From NCBI GenBank assembly GCA_964521075.1, contig CAZFPI010000011.1, forward strand, positions 1 through 35,383: a stretch of DNA of 35,383 nucleotides, given 5' to 3'. Under the pieces are notes generated by a model that saw nothing but the letters and a program-made list of their open reading frames with translations, did no database searches and was not told the DNA's origin. A program made the translations under genes and the position numbers. Source of the stretch: Sterolibacterium sp964521075 (lineage in GTDB: Bacteria > Pseudomonadota > Gammaproteobacteria > Burkholderiales > Rhodocyclaceae). Within the stretch, counting starts at the first letter, position 1. Each line of letters opens with the position of its first letter. This document shows, one piece after another, positions 7,842 through 15,543 of this stretch.

Positions 7842-9245
7842 ATGTGTCCCACGCACATCATCGCGCGTTTTTTCAAACCTGGCCCAGGCATCCTCCTGCC
7901 AGGACTACTCATTCTTGCCATCCTCGCCGCCGCCCTCCTTCAGCGAGCCGCCGCGCCACTCGCCAGCCAGGGGCTGAGCGACTGGCTGCTCTCGCACAAG
8001 CAACGCCGCTTGCAGATCGACGGCGAACCCATCCTCCATCTGTGGCCAGAACCCTCGCTCGAACTGCCGCGAACAACTCTCTCCGAAGCGGGAAGCCCTG
8101 AGATTTTCGCCCGGCTTTCCGCTGCCCGGATTCACTGGCAATGGCTGCCCCTGCTTGAACGCCGCCTCGTGATCGACCGAATGGAAATCCGCGACATCCA
8201 AACCACGCTCTCGCGCGATGCCCACGGCCACCTCAACATCGCCGATTTTCTCGAAACTGGCGAACCCACCCGCTTCGATACAGAAATCCGCCATCTCGAA
8301 CTTTCCCGGGCAGAAATCCTCTGGCGTGACGCCACGACCGGGCGAGAAATCCACCTCGACAAACTCGACCTGCGCTGCGATAAACCCGCCCCCGCCAGCC
8401 CGGGAGATTGCCAGCTCAAAGGGCAAGCGGGCATCCCGGGTGATTCTGCCTGGCGCGGGCAATTCACGCTGGAGGCCCGGTATCGGATCAACCAGACCAG
8501 GCAACAATACGGCCTGGAAAATCCGCGCATCCATTTCACAAGCCCGGCAGGGCTGGATATCCGGATGAATGCTGCCCGTCTCGATGCGGCCTTGCAACCC
8601 GGGCTGCACGTCCGCGCGACGCAGGCCCACCTCCTGGCGAAATATCGCCCTGAAAATACCCACCCCCAAGCCGATCTCGCGCTCGACATTCCGACAGCCC
8701 TGCTCACGACACAACGTCTGAACGCCGAGCGGATTTCCCTCGCCGCTGAGGCCCACCCCAAAACAGGCCCGCTGCGTGCAAACCTCTCCTCGTCGCTGGA
8801 GATGGACATCGCTCTGAAAACGCTCGCCTTGCCGGATCTGCAAGGAAAAATCGAACTCTCCCACCCACGGCTGAAGCCTGCCATCCTGCCACTCACCCTG
8901 CGCGGAAAAATCACCTCGAATCTGTCGAACCAGGAGAGTGCCGGAGAATTCACCGGACATCTGCCAGACAGCCCGCTGAAGGGGAGCTTTCACCTGAAGC
9001 TGTCGCCCCCGCCAGCAGTACTGGCCTTCAAACTCGACATCGAGCATCTCGATGCCGACCGGCTGCTGCAAGCTGCCGCGAAAAACTCGCCCGGCCCCAC
9101 AGAACAAGACATTGCCAGCCAGCCCCCGGATGGGCTCGACCTGCAAGGCCAGTTAAACATTGGCATCCTGAAACTCTCCGGCCTCTCCGCCCGAAAAACC
9201 CGGCTGGACATCAAGCTCCGTCCGGAAGAAACGGAGATACGCTGA
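7842..9245 (+). CDS. AsmA-like envelope protein, short at the C-terminus
   Basis: AsmA-family proteins are inner-membrane-anchored periplasmic proteins implicated in outer-membrane lipid homeostasis. This one has 467 residues. A hydrophobic anchor lies at about residues 17-37. The AsmA N-terminal pattern follows: LQIDGEPILHLWPEPSLEL, then WLPLLERRLVIDRMEI and LSRDAHGHLNIADFLE. The middle is beta-rich. It stops after GQLNIGILKLSGLSARKTR and 13 more residues, where full-length AsmA proteins usually continue for well over 100 residues. The sequence after the stop shows no continuation in any frame, so this looks like a C-terminal truncation rather than a simple frameshift. The ATG has no clear ribosome site. 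Confidence 0.8.
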   Translation: MCPTHIIARFFKPGPGILLPGLLILAILAAALLQRAAAPLASQGLSDWLLSHKQRRLQIDGEPILHLWPEPSLELPRTTLSEAGSPEIFARLSAARIHWQWLPLLERRLVIDRMEIRDIQTTLSRDAHGHLNIADFLETGEPTRFDTEIRHLELSRAEILWRDATTGREIHLDKLDLRCDKPAPASPGDCQLKGQAGIPGDSAWRGQFTLEARYRINQTRQQYGLENPRIHFTSPAGLDIRMNAARLDAALQPGLHVRATQAHLLAKYRPENTHPQADLALDIPTALLTTQRLNAERISLAAEAHPKTGPLRANLSSSLEMDIALKTLALPDLQGKIELSHPRLKPAILPLTLRGKITSNLSNQESAGEFTGHLPDSPLKGSFHLKLSPPPAVLAFKLDIEHLDADRLLQAAAKNSPGPTEQDIASQPPDGLDLQGQLNIGILKLSGLSARKTRLDIKLRPEETEIR

Positions 9246-9411
9246 TGACAAAGGCGGCAGATTCATGTTTGAACCCGTCACACAGATAAGCCGGCCTCCT
9301 CGCGGCACTTGTTACAATCTTTGACGGGAGTCAATCCGGGGGCAGCAAAAATTTGCCATCATCCCGCCGACCGATTTCTGATCCGATTTCAATTACCGCA
9401 ATAATGCCGCC

Positions 9412-10056
9412 ATGCCCCTCACCCACCTGCTAACCAACAATCGCGCCTGGGCAGAACGCAAGCGCGCCGAAGACCCGGAGTATTTCAGCCGTCTGGCCAC
9501 CCAGCAGCATCCGGAATATCTCTGGATAGGCTGCTCCGACAGCCGGGTTCCGGCCAACCAGATCACCGGCCTGGCCCCGGGCGAGGTGTTCGTTCATCGC
9601 AATGTGGCCAATCTCGTCATTCACAGCGACCTGAACTGCCTTTCCGTCATGCAATATGCCGTCGAGGTCTTGCAGGTGCAGCACATCATGGTGGTCGGTC
9701 ATTACGGCTGCGGCGGAGTGCGCGCCGTCTATGAAAACCGGCGTTTCGGCCTGATCGACAACTGGCTGCGCCACCTGCAGGATGTACGCAACAAGCATCA
9801 CAGGATACTGGCCGCCGCTCCCACTGAAGAAAGACTGAACCGCCTGTGCGAACTCAATGTGACAGAGCAGGTTGCCAATGTCTGCTGCAGCACCATCGTC
9901 CAGAATGCCTGGGCACGCGGCCAGCGGATTTCCGTACATGGCTGGGTCTATGGCCTGGAAGACGGTTTGCTGCGCGAGATCGGCCCATCCGCCGCTTCCG
10001 TTGAAAGCGCGCTGGATTCTTATTCCGAAACGATCCGGCTGATCGGACAAAGATAA
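9412..10056 (+). CDS. can: Beta-class carbonic anhydrase
   Basis: Cytoplasmic zinc enzyme that interconverts CO2 and bicarbonate, supplying bicarbonate for carboxylations such as carbamoyl phosphate synthesis. The 214 residues carry Cys41, Asp43 and Arg45 in GCSDSRVP, and His97 and Cys100 in VVGHYGCGG, so the zinc site and the Asp-Arg dyad are intact. FVHRNVANLV and a late WVYGLEDG motif match E. coli Can-type enzymes. The ATG at 9412 has no visible ribosome site. An AATAAT -10-like hexamer ends 6 bases before it, which would place the transcript start at about the A of the ATG. A gamma-class homologue lies at 2458. Confidence 0.96.
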   Translation: MPLTHLLTNNRAWAERKRAEDPEYFSRLATQQHPEYLWIGCSDSRVPANQITGLAPGEVFVHRNVANLVIHSDLNCLSVMQYAVEVLQVQHIMVVGHYGCGGVRAVYENRRFGLIDNWLRHLQDVRNKHHRILAAAPTEERLNRLCELNVTEQVANVCCSTIVQNAWARGQRISVHGWVYGLEDGLLREIGPSAASVESALDSYSETIRLIGQR

Positions 10057-10058
10057 CG

Positions 10059-10079
10059 GCCGGGGCTGCCGCCCCCGGC
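10059..10079. terminator. Hairpin between convergent can and DUF3025 genes
   Basis: GCCGGGG (10059-10065) pairs with CCCCGGC (10073-10079) around a 7-base loop, in the 24-base gap between two convergent stop codons. No strong T-run follows on the plus strand; on the minus strand CGTTATCTTT follows. It could act as a weak terminator in either direction. Confidence 0.4.
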
Positions 10080-10080
10080 A

Positions 10081-10902
10081 TCACTGGCTAACGACCAGAC
10101 GCAACGGCCTGAACTGCCGGGTATCGTCGTAATACTCCGGATGCCCGTTTTCCGGGATCACCCCTGGAATACCCAGTAGCGGTAAGGGCCGGAAATCCCG
10201 TGGCCGCAGCTGGGCCACGAGATCACCTTCAAACCGCTGCCGGAGGCTGGCATCGACATCGGCCTGCAACTCCTCCGGAGAACGCGCAAACCATTCCGGC
10301 CCGACATGCATGAAAACGGCTTTTCCACACAGGCCGAGATGCGGGCTGCGTAGCAGGTCATAGGTCGCATGGCCAAATACGAAAACCCGCGTGGTTTCGA
10401 CGAAACGGGCACGCTCATCCCAAAAAACCCTGCGCCAGCGATGCGCGCAGACATCACGCCAGACCGCCAGCTCGCTGGACACCAGAACCACGCCACATTC
10501 ATCGAACTGCGTCAGCGCATCGCGCAAGGGGCCACGCGCCTGGCCGACAGATGCATCCTGTTTCGCCTCACCACGCCGGGCCGAAATCGCCTGATGATGA
10601 CAGGCATTGATCGCGGCCTTGGTCATCGGAAAAGCCAGCCAGACCATGGCATTGAAAACATCGTGCCAGTTCCCGGGGCGGGTTTCGACCTCCCCCAGCC
10701 ACCAGACCCTTTCTTCGTAACTCATGCCACTGCCATGTGGTGGCACGAAACGCAGGGGCAAACCGCTGGCCGTCAGGATACCTGCCGCCTCTGCCTGCCG
10801 GTTGAGCCAGTCGATGGAAGGGGCTGCCCCACGGGATGGCCGCTGCAACAACAGGGAATGCAGTGGAAAAAACAGGGGCTGCCGGGGATAAAAGCTGGCC
10901 AC
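10081..10902 (-). CDS. DUF3025 family protein
   Basis: Protein of unknown function, 273 residues if read from the GTG at 10902. The family pattern is visible: DWLNRQAEAAG, LRFVPPHG, YEERVWWLGEVETRPGNWHDVFNAMVWLAFP, a charged middle, and LPLLGIPGVIPENGHPEYYDD near the end. There is no signal peptide, so it is probably cytoplasmic. An open frame extends upstream to 11088, but that part lies over the neighbouring lipoprotein gene; the GTG at 10902 leaves a 26-base gap after that gene's stop and is the most sensible start. It is last in the rsmI-pyrC-lipoprotein-DUF3025 run. Confidence 0.8.
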   Translation of the reverse strand: MASFYPRQPLFFPLHSLLLQRPSRGAAPSIDWLNRQAEAAGILTASGLPLRFVPPHGSGMSYEERVWWLGEVETRPGNWHDVFNAMVWLAFPMTKAAINACHHQAISARRGEAKQDASVGQARGPLRDALTQFDECGVVLVSSELAVWRDVCAHRWRRVFWDERARFVETTRVFVFGHATYDLLRSPHLGLCGKAVFMHVGPEWFARSPEELQADVDASLRQRFEGDLVAQLRPRDFRPLPLLGIPGVIPENGHPEYYDDTRQFRPLRLVVSQ

Positions 10903-10928
10903 GAAACTTGAAGGCTTCCTGCCCGGCT

Positions 10929-11372
10929 TCAGCGAACGATACGCACGGGTTCGGTAGCCTTGCCTGCTTCGTCGATGAAGACCAGCGACTTCTTGCGCTC
11001 GACGAAAGAACCCACGGGCTCCCCCGGGAAGGGAGGTGGATCCTTGAATTCCTGCAACTGGCATTTCCCCATTTCCGTTACATACCAATGCTCGCCCTGG
11101 TGCAGGATGAATACATTGTCCTGGGGCTTATATACTTCGAGCTGAAACTTCTTGAGCGCGGCATCCTTGAGCGCGTGGCGACGCAGGCACTCCGGAGAAT
11201 GCGTCGTCACCAGTTTCAATGTCCAGGCATCGCTCCACGGATAGGTCTCCCGCAATAGCGAAATGCTGTGCCGCTGGTCGCCATCAGGGCTATACGAAGC
11301 CGCGTCCTCGCGCGCGCAGGCCGCGCAAAGCAAAGCCACGAAACCGGTCAACCAGATCGTCCGGAGTGTCAT
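10929..11372 (-). CDS. Small predicted lipoprotein of unknown function
   Basis: 147 residues. MTLRTIWLTGFVALLCAAC is a short lipoprotein signal with the acylated Cys at residue 19 (lipobox CAAC, with Leu at -4). The following Ala-Arg-Glu-Asp makes the +2 residue Ala, which favours outer-membrane sorting by the usual Lol rule. The mature part has a Cys in HSPECLRRH, another in MGKCQLQEF, and VFILHQGEHWYVTEMG. I recognise no domain. The ATG at 11372 overlaps the pyrC stop as ATGA and has a GGAGG ribosome site 8 bases upstream, so the two are translationally coupled. Confidence 0.75.
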   Translation of the reverse strand: MTLRTIWLTGFVALLCAACAREDAASYSPDGDQRHSISLLRETYPWSDAWTLKLVTTHSPECLRRHALKDAALKKFQLEVYKPQDNVFILHQGEHWYVTEMGKCQLQEFKDPPPFPGEPVGSFVERKKSLVFIDEAGKATEPVRIVR

Positions 11373-12424
11373 GCCTGCATCCTCCACAAAACATTCTCGC
11401 CTGCCCTGAACGGAACCAGGCTCTCGCCTCCGGCATACCCCAGCCCGTGAGGAACAGGCCAAGCCTCCCTGACCAGGGTGATGCGATCCTGGTTACGCGG
11501 CAAGCGATAAAAATCCGCCCCATAAAAACTGGCGAATCCTTCCAGCCTCTCCAGTGCACCGGCCGAATCGAAGGCTTCAGCATAAAGCTCGATTGCGGTG
11601 TGCGCTGTGTAGCAACCGGCACAACCGCAGGCATTTTCCTTGGTATTCCTGGCATGGGGTGCAGAATCCGTACCCAGAAAAAACTGGGGATTACCCGATA
11701 TCGCAGCGGCCACCAGTGCCTGGCGATGGGTTTCTCGCTTGAGTACAGGCAGACAGTAATGATGCGGGCGGATGCCTCCGGCAAAAATGGCATTACGATT
11801 GAGCAGCAGATGATGCGCTGTGATCGTCGCGGCCACATTACCCCCCGCCGACTCGACAAACTGCGCGGCATCCCGCGTGGTGATGTGTTCAAAAACGAGG
11901 CGCAAAGCCGGAAAATCCCGGAGCAGGGGCTGCAAGGTGCGTTCGATGAAAACCGCCTCACGGTCGAACACATCGACGGCAGGATCGGTACTCTCGCCAT
12001 GCACCAGCAGCGGCAAACCCGTCTCCTCCATGCGCGAAAGCGTCGCGCGACAATGGGCGAGATCCGTCACCCCGGCATCCGAATTCGTCGTCGCCCCGGC
12101 CGGATACAGCTTCACCGCATGCACAAAACCGCTTGCCCGTGCTGCGTCGATCTCGGCAGGCGGCGTGTTATCGGTCAGGTACAAGGTCATCAGCGGTTCG
12201 AAGCAGCTGCCCGCCGGGCGCGCCGCAAGAATACGCTGGCGGTACGCTGCCGCCTGTGCCACGGTGGTCACAGGCGGTTTCAGATTTGGCATGACAATGG
12301 CACGGGAAAACTGTCGGGCGGTATCCGGCAAAATTGCCGACAAGGCATCGCCATCGCGCAGGTGCAAATGCCAGTCATCCGGGCGGGTCAAAGTAATCGT
12401 ATTCATCGTATCGATCGGATTCAT
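11369..12424 (-). CDS. pyrC: Dihydroorotase
   Basis: Cyclises carbamoyl-aspartate to dihydroorotate in pyrimidine synthesis. The 351 residues fit the class II (E. coli PyrC) type. Metal ligands are visible: His19 and His21 in DDWHLHLRDG, the lysine expected to be carboxylated at Lys105 in VKLYPAGATT, His142 in VHGE, His180 in FEHITT and the Asp of FLGTDSAPH. An in-frame ATG at codon 7 (12406) is an alternative start; neither has a good ribosome site. Directly upstream, TATAAT on the minus strand overlaps the rsmI stop and ends 7 bases before the ATG. carA/carB at the right end serve the same pathway. Confidence 0.95.
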   Translation of the reverse strand: MNPIDTMNTITLTRPDDWHLHLRDGDALSAILPDTARQFSRAIVMPNLKPPVTTVAQAAAYRQRILAARPAGSCFEPLMTLYLTDNTPPAEIDAARASGFVHAVKLYPAGATTNSDAGVTDLAHCRATLSRMEETGLPLLVHGESTDPAVDVFDREAVFIERTLQPLLRDFPALRLVFEHITTRDAAQFVESAGGNVAATITAHHLLLNRNAIFAGGIRPHHYCLPVLKRETHRQALVAAAISGNPQFFLGTDSAPHARNTKENACGCAGCYTAHTAIELYAEAFDSAGALERLEGFASFYGADFYRLPRNQDRITLVREAWPVPHGLGYAGGESLVPFRAGENVLWRMQA

Positions 12425-12432
12425 GGTGAAAA

Positions 12433-13287
12433 TTATAATTCCCTGTTTTTCAAAGCCAGAGCCACATCATAAAGCGCGTTTTTTGGCGCGCCGCTGATTT
12501 CCGCCGCCAGCCGGACAGCCTGCTTGAGCGGTAATTCTGCCAGCAAGAGACGCAGCACCCGCAAGGCTTCATCAGGCAAACCTTCCACCGGCGGCGGCGA
12601 AGACAGCAGCAGGACAAACTCACCGCGCTGGCGATTGGCATCCGCCGCCAGCCAGGCCGGAGCATCGGACAACGGCATGACGGCAATCTGTTCGAACAAT
12701 TTAGTCAGCTCGCGCGCAACCACCAGGGTGCGTTCAGGCTCCAGCAATCCGGCAAGGTCAGCCACCGTTTCCGTGATCCGGTGCGGTGCCTCGTAAAACA
12801 CCAGCATGGCGTCAACGGATTTGAGCGAGGCAATCTGCTGGCGGCGCGCACCGGCCTTGCTGGGCAAAAACCCGACGAAATGAAACCGCGCCTCATCCAG
12901 CCCGGCGGCAGAAATGGCCGTAATGGCGGCGTTTGGCCCGGGCAGGGGAATCACCGGAAAGCCCGCCGCACGCACGGCCGCTACCGCCCGCGCACCCGGG
13001 TCGGAGACAGCAGGAGTCCCGGCATCGCTGACCAGAGCCACACGTTTTCCCTCGCCCAGCCAGGCAACCAGTTTTTGCGCGGCGGCGGCTTCATTGTGTT
13101 CATGCAGGGCAACGGTATGTGTGCGTATGCCGTAATGATCGAGCAAATGCCGGGTGTGTCGCGTATCCTCGCAGGCAACGAGATCGGCATCCCGCAGGGT
13201 ATCCAGCGCGCGTTGCGTGATATCCGCGATGTGCCCGAGCGGAGTGGCGACCACATATAATGCCGATGTCTTGTTTACTTCCTGCAT
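12433..13287 (-). CDS. rsmI: 16S rRNA 2'-O-ribose C1402 methyltransferase
   Basis: RsmI methylates the ribose of C1402 in the decoding centre of 16S rRNA. The 284 residues show the tetrapyrrole-methylase fold typical of the family: ALYVVATPLGHIADITQRA at the start, ACEDTRHTRHLL, LVSDAGTPAVSDPG, PLPGPNAAITAISAAGL, FVGFLPSK, and a C-terminal helical region with PLKQAVRLAAEISGAPKNALYDVAL. Length is normal. It is divergent from yraN, which matches the conserved rsmI-yraN neighbourhood of proteobacteria; the lpoA gene found between them in E. coli is missing here. pyrC follows after 8 bases. Confidence 0.97.
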   Translation of the reverse strand: MQEVNKTSALYVVATPLGHIADITQRALDTLRDADLVACEDTRHTRHLLDHYGIRTHTVALHEHNEAAAAQKLVAWLGEGKRVALVSDAGTPAVSDPGARAVAAVRAAGFPVIPLPGPNAAITAISAAGLDEARFHFVGFLPSKAGARRQQIASLKSVDAMLVFYEAPHRITETVADLAGLLEPERTLVVARELTKLFEQIAVMPLSDAPAWLAADANRQRGEFVLLLSSPPPVEGLPDEALRVLRLLLAELPLKQAVRLAAEISGAPKNALYDVALALKNREL

Positions 13288-13341
13288 GTCGAACCCGTCT
13301 TTTCGTCTTCAGCCCTTCATTGTCCGGTGACTGCCCCAACC

Positions 13342-13695
13342 ATGCAAGCCAAACACAGCGATGGACAATCCGCCGAACGCCTGGCCGAGGCATTCCTGAC
13401 GCAACGCGGACTCAAGGTGCTAGAACGCAACTGGCGGGTACGCGGCGGCGAAATCGACCTGATCTGCGAGGAAAAGGAAACCCTGGTGTTTGTCGAAGTG
13501 CGCCTGCGTGGCAACGCCGCCTTCGGTGGTGCGGCCGCCAGCATCACACCGGCAAAACAGCGGCGCATCATCCTGGCGGCCCGCCACTACCTGGCCGGAA
13601 AACGCGAACGCCCCTGCCGTTTCGACGCCGTTTTGCTCGACACTCTCGACGCCTCACGCATCGAATGGATACCGGATGCCTTCCTTGCGGAATAA
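13342..13695 (+). CDS. yraN: YraN/UPF0102 family nuclease-like protein
   Basis: Small protein of the UPF0102 family with a Holliday-junction-resolvase/restriction-endonuclease-like fold; its cellular role is not settled. About 117 residues. The motifs QSAERLAEAFLTQRGL, WRVRGGEIDLI and LVFVEVRLR match the family, with the Glu-Ile-Asp and Glu-Val-Arg acidic positions of the nuclease site (the last position is more often Lys). PAKQRRIILAARHYL follows. The ATG at 13342 is preferred; an in-frame GTG at 13327 has no ribosome site, while GGTGA lies upstream of 13342. It is followed, with a 20-base overlap, by the HIRAN gene. Confidence 0.9.
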   Translation: MQAKHSDGQSAERLAEAFLTQRGLKVLERNWRVRGGEIDLICEEKETLVFVEVRLRGNAAFGGAAASITPAKQRRIILAARHYLAGKRERPCRFDAVLLDTLDASRIEWIPDAFLAE

Positions 13696-14080
13696 GATCC
13701 GACGCAAACTGGCCACCCGGCTCCTCGCCCTGCTGTTCCTGCTCGTGTGCGCCGGGCCAGTTTTGGCCCAGGCCATCCGCATCCTGGTACAAAGCTCCCC
13801 TCTGGCCGGATTCCAGTATCACGCCGGAACGAATGTCTGGCATGAACTCAAGGAAGGCGACGCGCTAAGCCTTCGCCGGGAAGCTGACAATCCGCACGAC
13901 CCTCACGCCGTCCGTATTGAATGGCATGGCCAGCAACTAGGCTATCTGCCGCGCGCAGAAAACCGCGCCGTCGCCGATGCCATGGATCGCGGCGAGCACG
14001 TCGAGGCCCGAATCGCCCGCCTGCGTGAACACAAAAACCCATGGCAACGTGTGCTCGTAGCGGTTTTCATCACACTGTAG
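13676..14080 (+). CDS. Exported HIRAN-domain protein
   Basis: 134 residues with a single HIRAN domain behind a signal peptide. HIRAN domains are best known from SWI2/SNF2 helicases, where they bind DNA 3' ends; stand-alone bacterial versions have no agreed function. The N-terminus has basic residues (RNKIRRK), a hydrophobic core LLALLFLLVCAGPV and a likely cleavage site after VLA (residue 31). The HIRAN core (about 44-118) shows the FQYHAG strand, LSLRREADNPHDPHAVRIEW and GYLPRAENRAVADAMDRG. The ATG at 13676 lies within the 3' end of yraN, so the two genes overlap by 20 bases. Nothing else in the protein suggests an enzymatic activity. Confidence 0.8.
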   Translation: MPSLRNKIRRKLATRLLALLFLLVCAGPVLAQAIRILVQSSPLAGFQYHAGTNVWHELKEGDALSLRREADNPHDPHAVRIEWHGQQLGYLPRAENRAVADAMDRGEHVEARIARLREHKNPWQRVLVAVFITL

Positions 14081-14181
14081 AACCCCCGGAACGATGACAA
14101 AACCCTCGCTCCGGCGAAGATGCCCGGAGAAAATAGCCCCGGCAACGCCCTTCTGTTTCACCCTGCCCCACAGACTGCGCC

Positions 14182-14190
14182 TGCTAAAAT
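14182..14190 (+). promoter_or_regulatory. Extended -10 promoter candidate for diaA/gmhA
   Basis: TGCTAAAAT fits the extended -10 pattern. It lies in the 140-base gap after the HIRAN gene, about 30 bases before the ATG at 14221. No clear -35 element is seen. Confidence 0.4.
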
Positions 14191-14220
14191 CCACCTTTGC
14201 CCCTCATCTTTCACCCGCCC

Positions 14221-14823
14221 ATGGATCTCGTCGCCCGCATCGCCCGCCAGTTTCAGGACAGTGCCCAGGCCAAGCTCGCCGCGGTCGAATCGCTTTCAAG
14301 CCCCATCGCCTCCGCCGTCGAACTGATGGTCGGCAGCCTGCATGCCAACGGAAAAATCATGGCCTGCGGCAATGGCGGCTCGGCGGCCGATGCCCAACAT
14401 TTCGCCGCCGAACTGCTCAACCGCTTCGAGCATGAACGCCCGCCATTGGCTGCCATCGCCCTGACGACCGACAGCTCGACACTGACCTCGATTGCCAACG
14501 ATTACCGCTTTGAAGAAGTCTTCTCAAAACAGGTCCGAGCCCTGGGGCAACCCAGCGACGTCCTCCTGGCGATCTCCACAAGCGGGGATTCCCCCAACAT
14601 CATCGAAGCCATCCACGCCGCCCACGAACGCGAAGTGCGTGTCGTCGCGCTGACCGGCAAAGACGGCGGACGCATACGCGCCCTCTTGCAAGAGGGTGAC
14701 ATCCACCTTTGTGTGCCGCGCGAGGCAACGAGCCGCACAGCGCGCATTCAGGAAATTCATCTGCTGGTGCTGCATTGCCTGTGCGATGGCATCGACACTT
14801 TATTGCTGGGAGAAATGGAATGA
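14221..14823 (+). CDS. diaA: SIS-domain protein DiaA / phosphoheptose isomerase GmhA family
   Basis: 200 residues, one SIS (sugar isomerase) domain. GmhA converts sedoheptulose-7-phosphate to heptose-7-phosphate for lipopolysaccharide; the paralogue DiaA promotes DnaA assembly at the origin. Visible motifs: CGNGGSAADAQHFAAEL, AISTSGDSPNIIEAI and ATSRTARIQEIHLLVLHCLCD. Glu64 and His180 match the GmhA catalytic pair, so isomerase activity is possible. The neighbourhood yraN-diaA-dolP argues for DiaA, while rfaE2 two genes on argues for a heptose role. One gene may do both jobs here. The ATG at 14221 is used rather than an upstream TTG (14197). Confidence 0.88.
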   Translation: MDLVARIARQFQDSAQAKLAAVESLSSPIASAVELMVGSLHANGKIMACGNGGSAADAQHFAAELLNRFEHERPPLAAIALTTDSSTLTSIANDYRFEEVFSKQVRALGQPSDVLLAISTSGDSPNIIEAIHAAHEREVRVVALTGKDGGRIRALLQEGDIHLCVPREATSRTARIQEIHLLVLHCLCDGIDTLLLGEME

Positions 14824-15533
14824 ACCGCATGATCCGCATGAACCGCCCCCATCTTCGTCAATCCGTGCTGACGCTGGCCCTGCTCGCCACGCTCACCCCC
14901 CTGCTGGCCGGCTGCTTCCCCGTCGCCGTTGTCGGCGTGGGCGCGGGAGCACTCATGGCTGCCGACCGACGCCCCACGGAAACCTATCTGACAGACGAAG
15001 GCATCGAAGTTCGCGCCAGCGTCCGCATCAACGAGCAGCTGGGCGACAAAGCGCACGTCAACGTCACCAGCTACAACCGCAGTGCCCTGCTGACGGGCGA
15101 GGTGTTCGACGATGCCGCGCGCAAGGAAATCGAAAAAATCGTCAGTGCCGTCCCCAATCTGAAATCCATCAGCAACGAAACCCGGATTGCCGGAGCAAGT
15201 TCCCTGGCGTCGCGCAGCAACGATTCTTACATCACCTCCAAGGTGAAGGCCCGCTTCATCGACGCCAACAAGTTTGCTGTCCAGCACGTCAAAGTCGTCA
15301 CCGAATCCGGCACGGTCTATCTGCTGGGCCTCGTCACGCGCCAGGAAGCCGATGCCGCCGTGGAAATCGCCCGCACCACGGGCGGCGTCCAGAAAGTGAT
15401 TCGCGTCTTTGAGGTCATCACCGATACCCGCGCCCGCGAGCTCGACAACCCGCAACCGGCATCCCCGGCACCGGTATCCACATCGACACCTGCCGCACCT
15501 TCGGTGCCGGCATCGCCCTCCCCCTCGAAGTAG
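14820..15533 (+). CDS. dolP: Dual BON-domain outer-membrane lipoprotein (DolP/YraP-like)
   Basis: Lipoprotein of 237 residues; E. coli DolP binds anionic lipids and supports outer-membrane integrity and BAM function. The signal ends in the lipobox LAGC with Cys32. BON domain 1 spans about residues 60-130 (IRINEQLGDKAHVNVTSYN-like region, LLTGEVFDDAARKEIEKI) and BON 2 about 140-205 (ITSKVKARFIDAN, TVYLLGLVTRQEADAAVEIA). A Pro/Ala/Ser-rich tail of about 30 residues follows. The ATG at 14820 overlaps the diaA stop and has GGGAG 7 bases upstream. The first nine codons are three copies of a 9-base in-frame repeat, giving two more possible ATG starts at 14829 and 14838. Confidence 0.9.
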   Translation: MNRMIRMNRPHLRQSVLTLALLATLTPLLAGCFPVAVVGVGAGALMAADRRPTETYLTDEGIEVRASVRINEQLGDKAHVNVTSYNRSALLTGEVFDDAARKEIEKIVSAVPNLKSISNETRIAGASSLASRSNDSYITSKVKARFIDANKFAVQHVKVVTESGTVYLLGLVTRQEADAAVEIARTTGGVQKVIRVFEVITDTRARELDNPQPASPAPVSTSTPAAPSVPASPSPSK

Positions 15534-15543
15534 AGGAAGCGGC

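Noticed and set aside
7905..9146. Minus-strand open frame of 413 codons opposite the AsmA-like gene
   Set aside because: The plus strand carries clear AsmA motifs and a membrane anchor; the minus frame has no recognisable features.
11219..12472. Plus-strand open frame of 417 codons opposite pyrC
   Set aside because: pyrC has all its metal ligands; the opposite frame is Arg/Gly/His-rich shadow.
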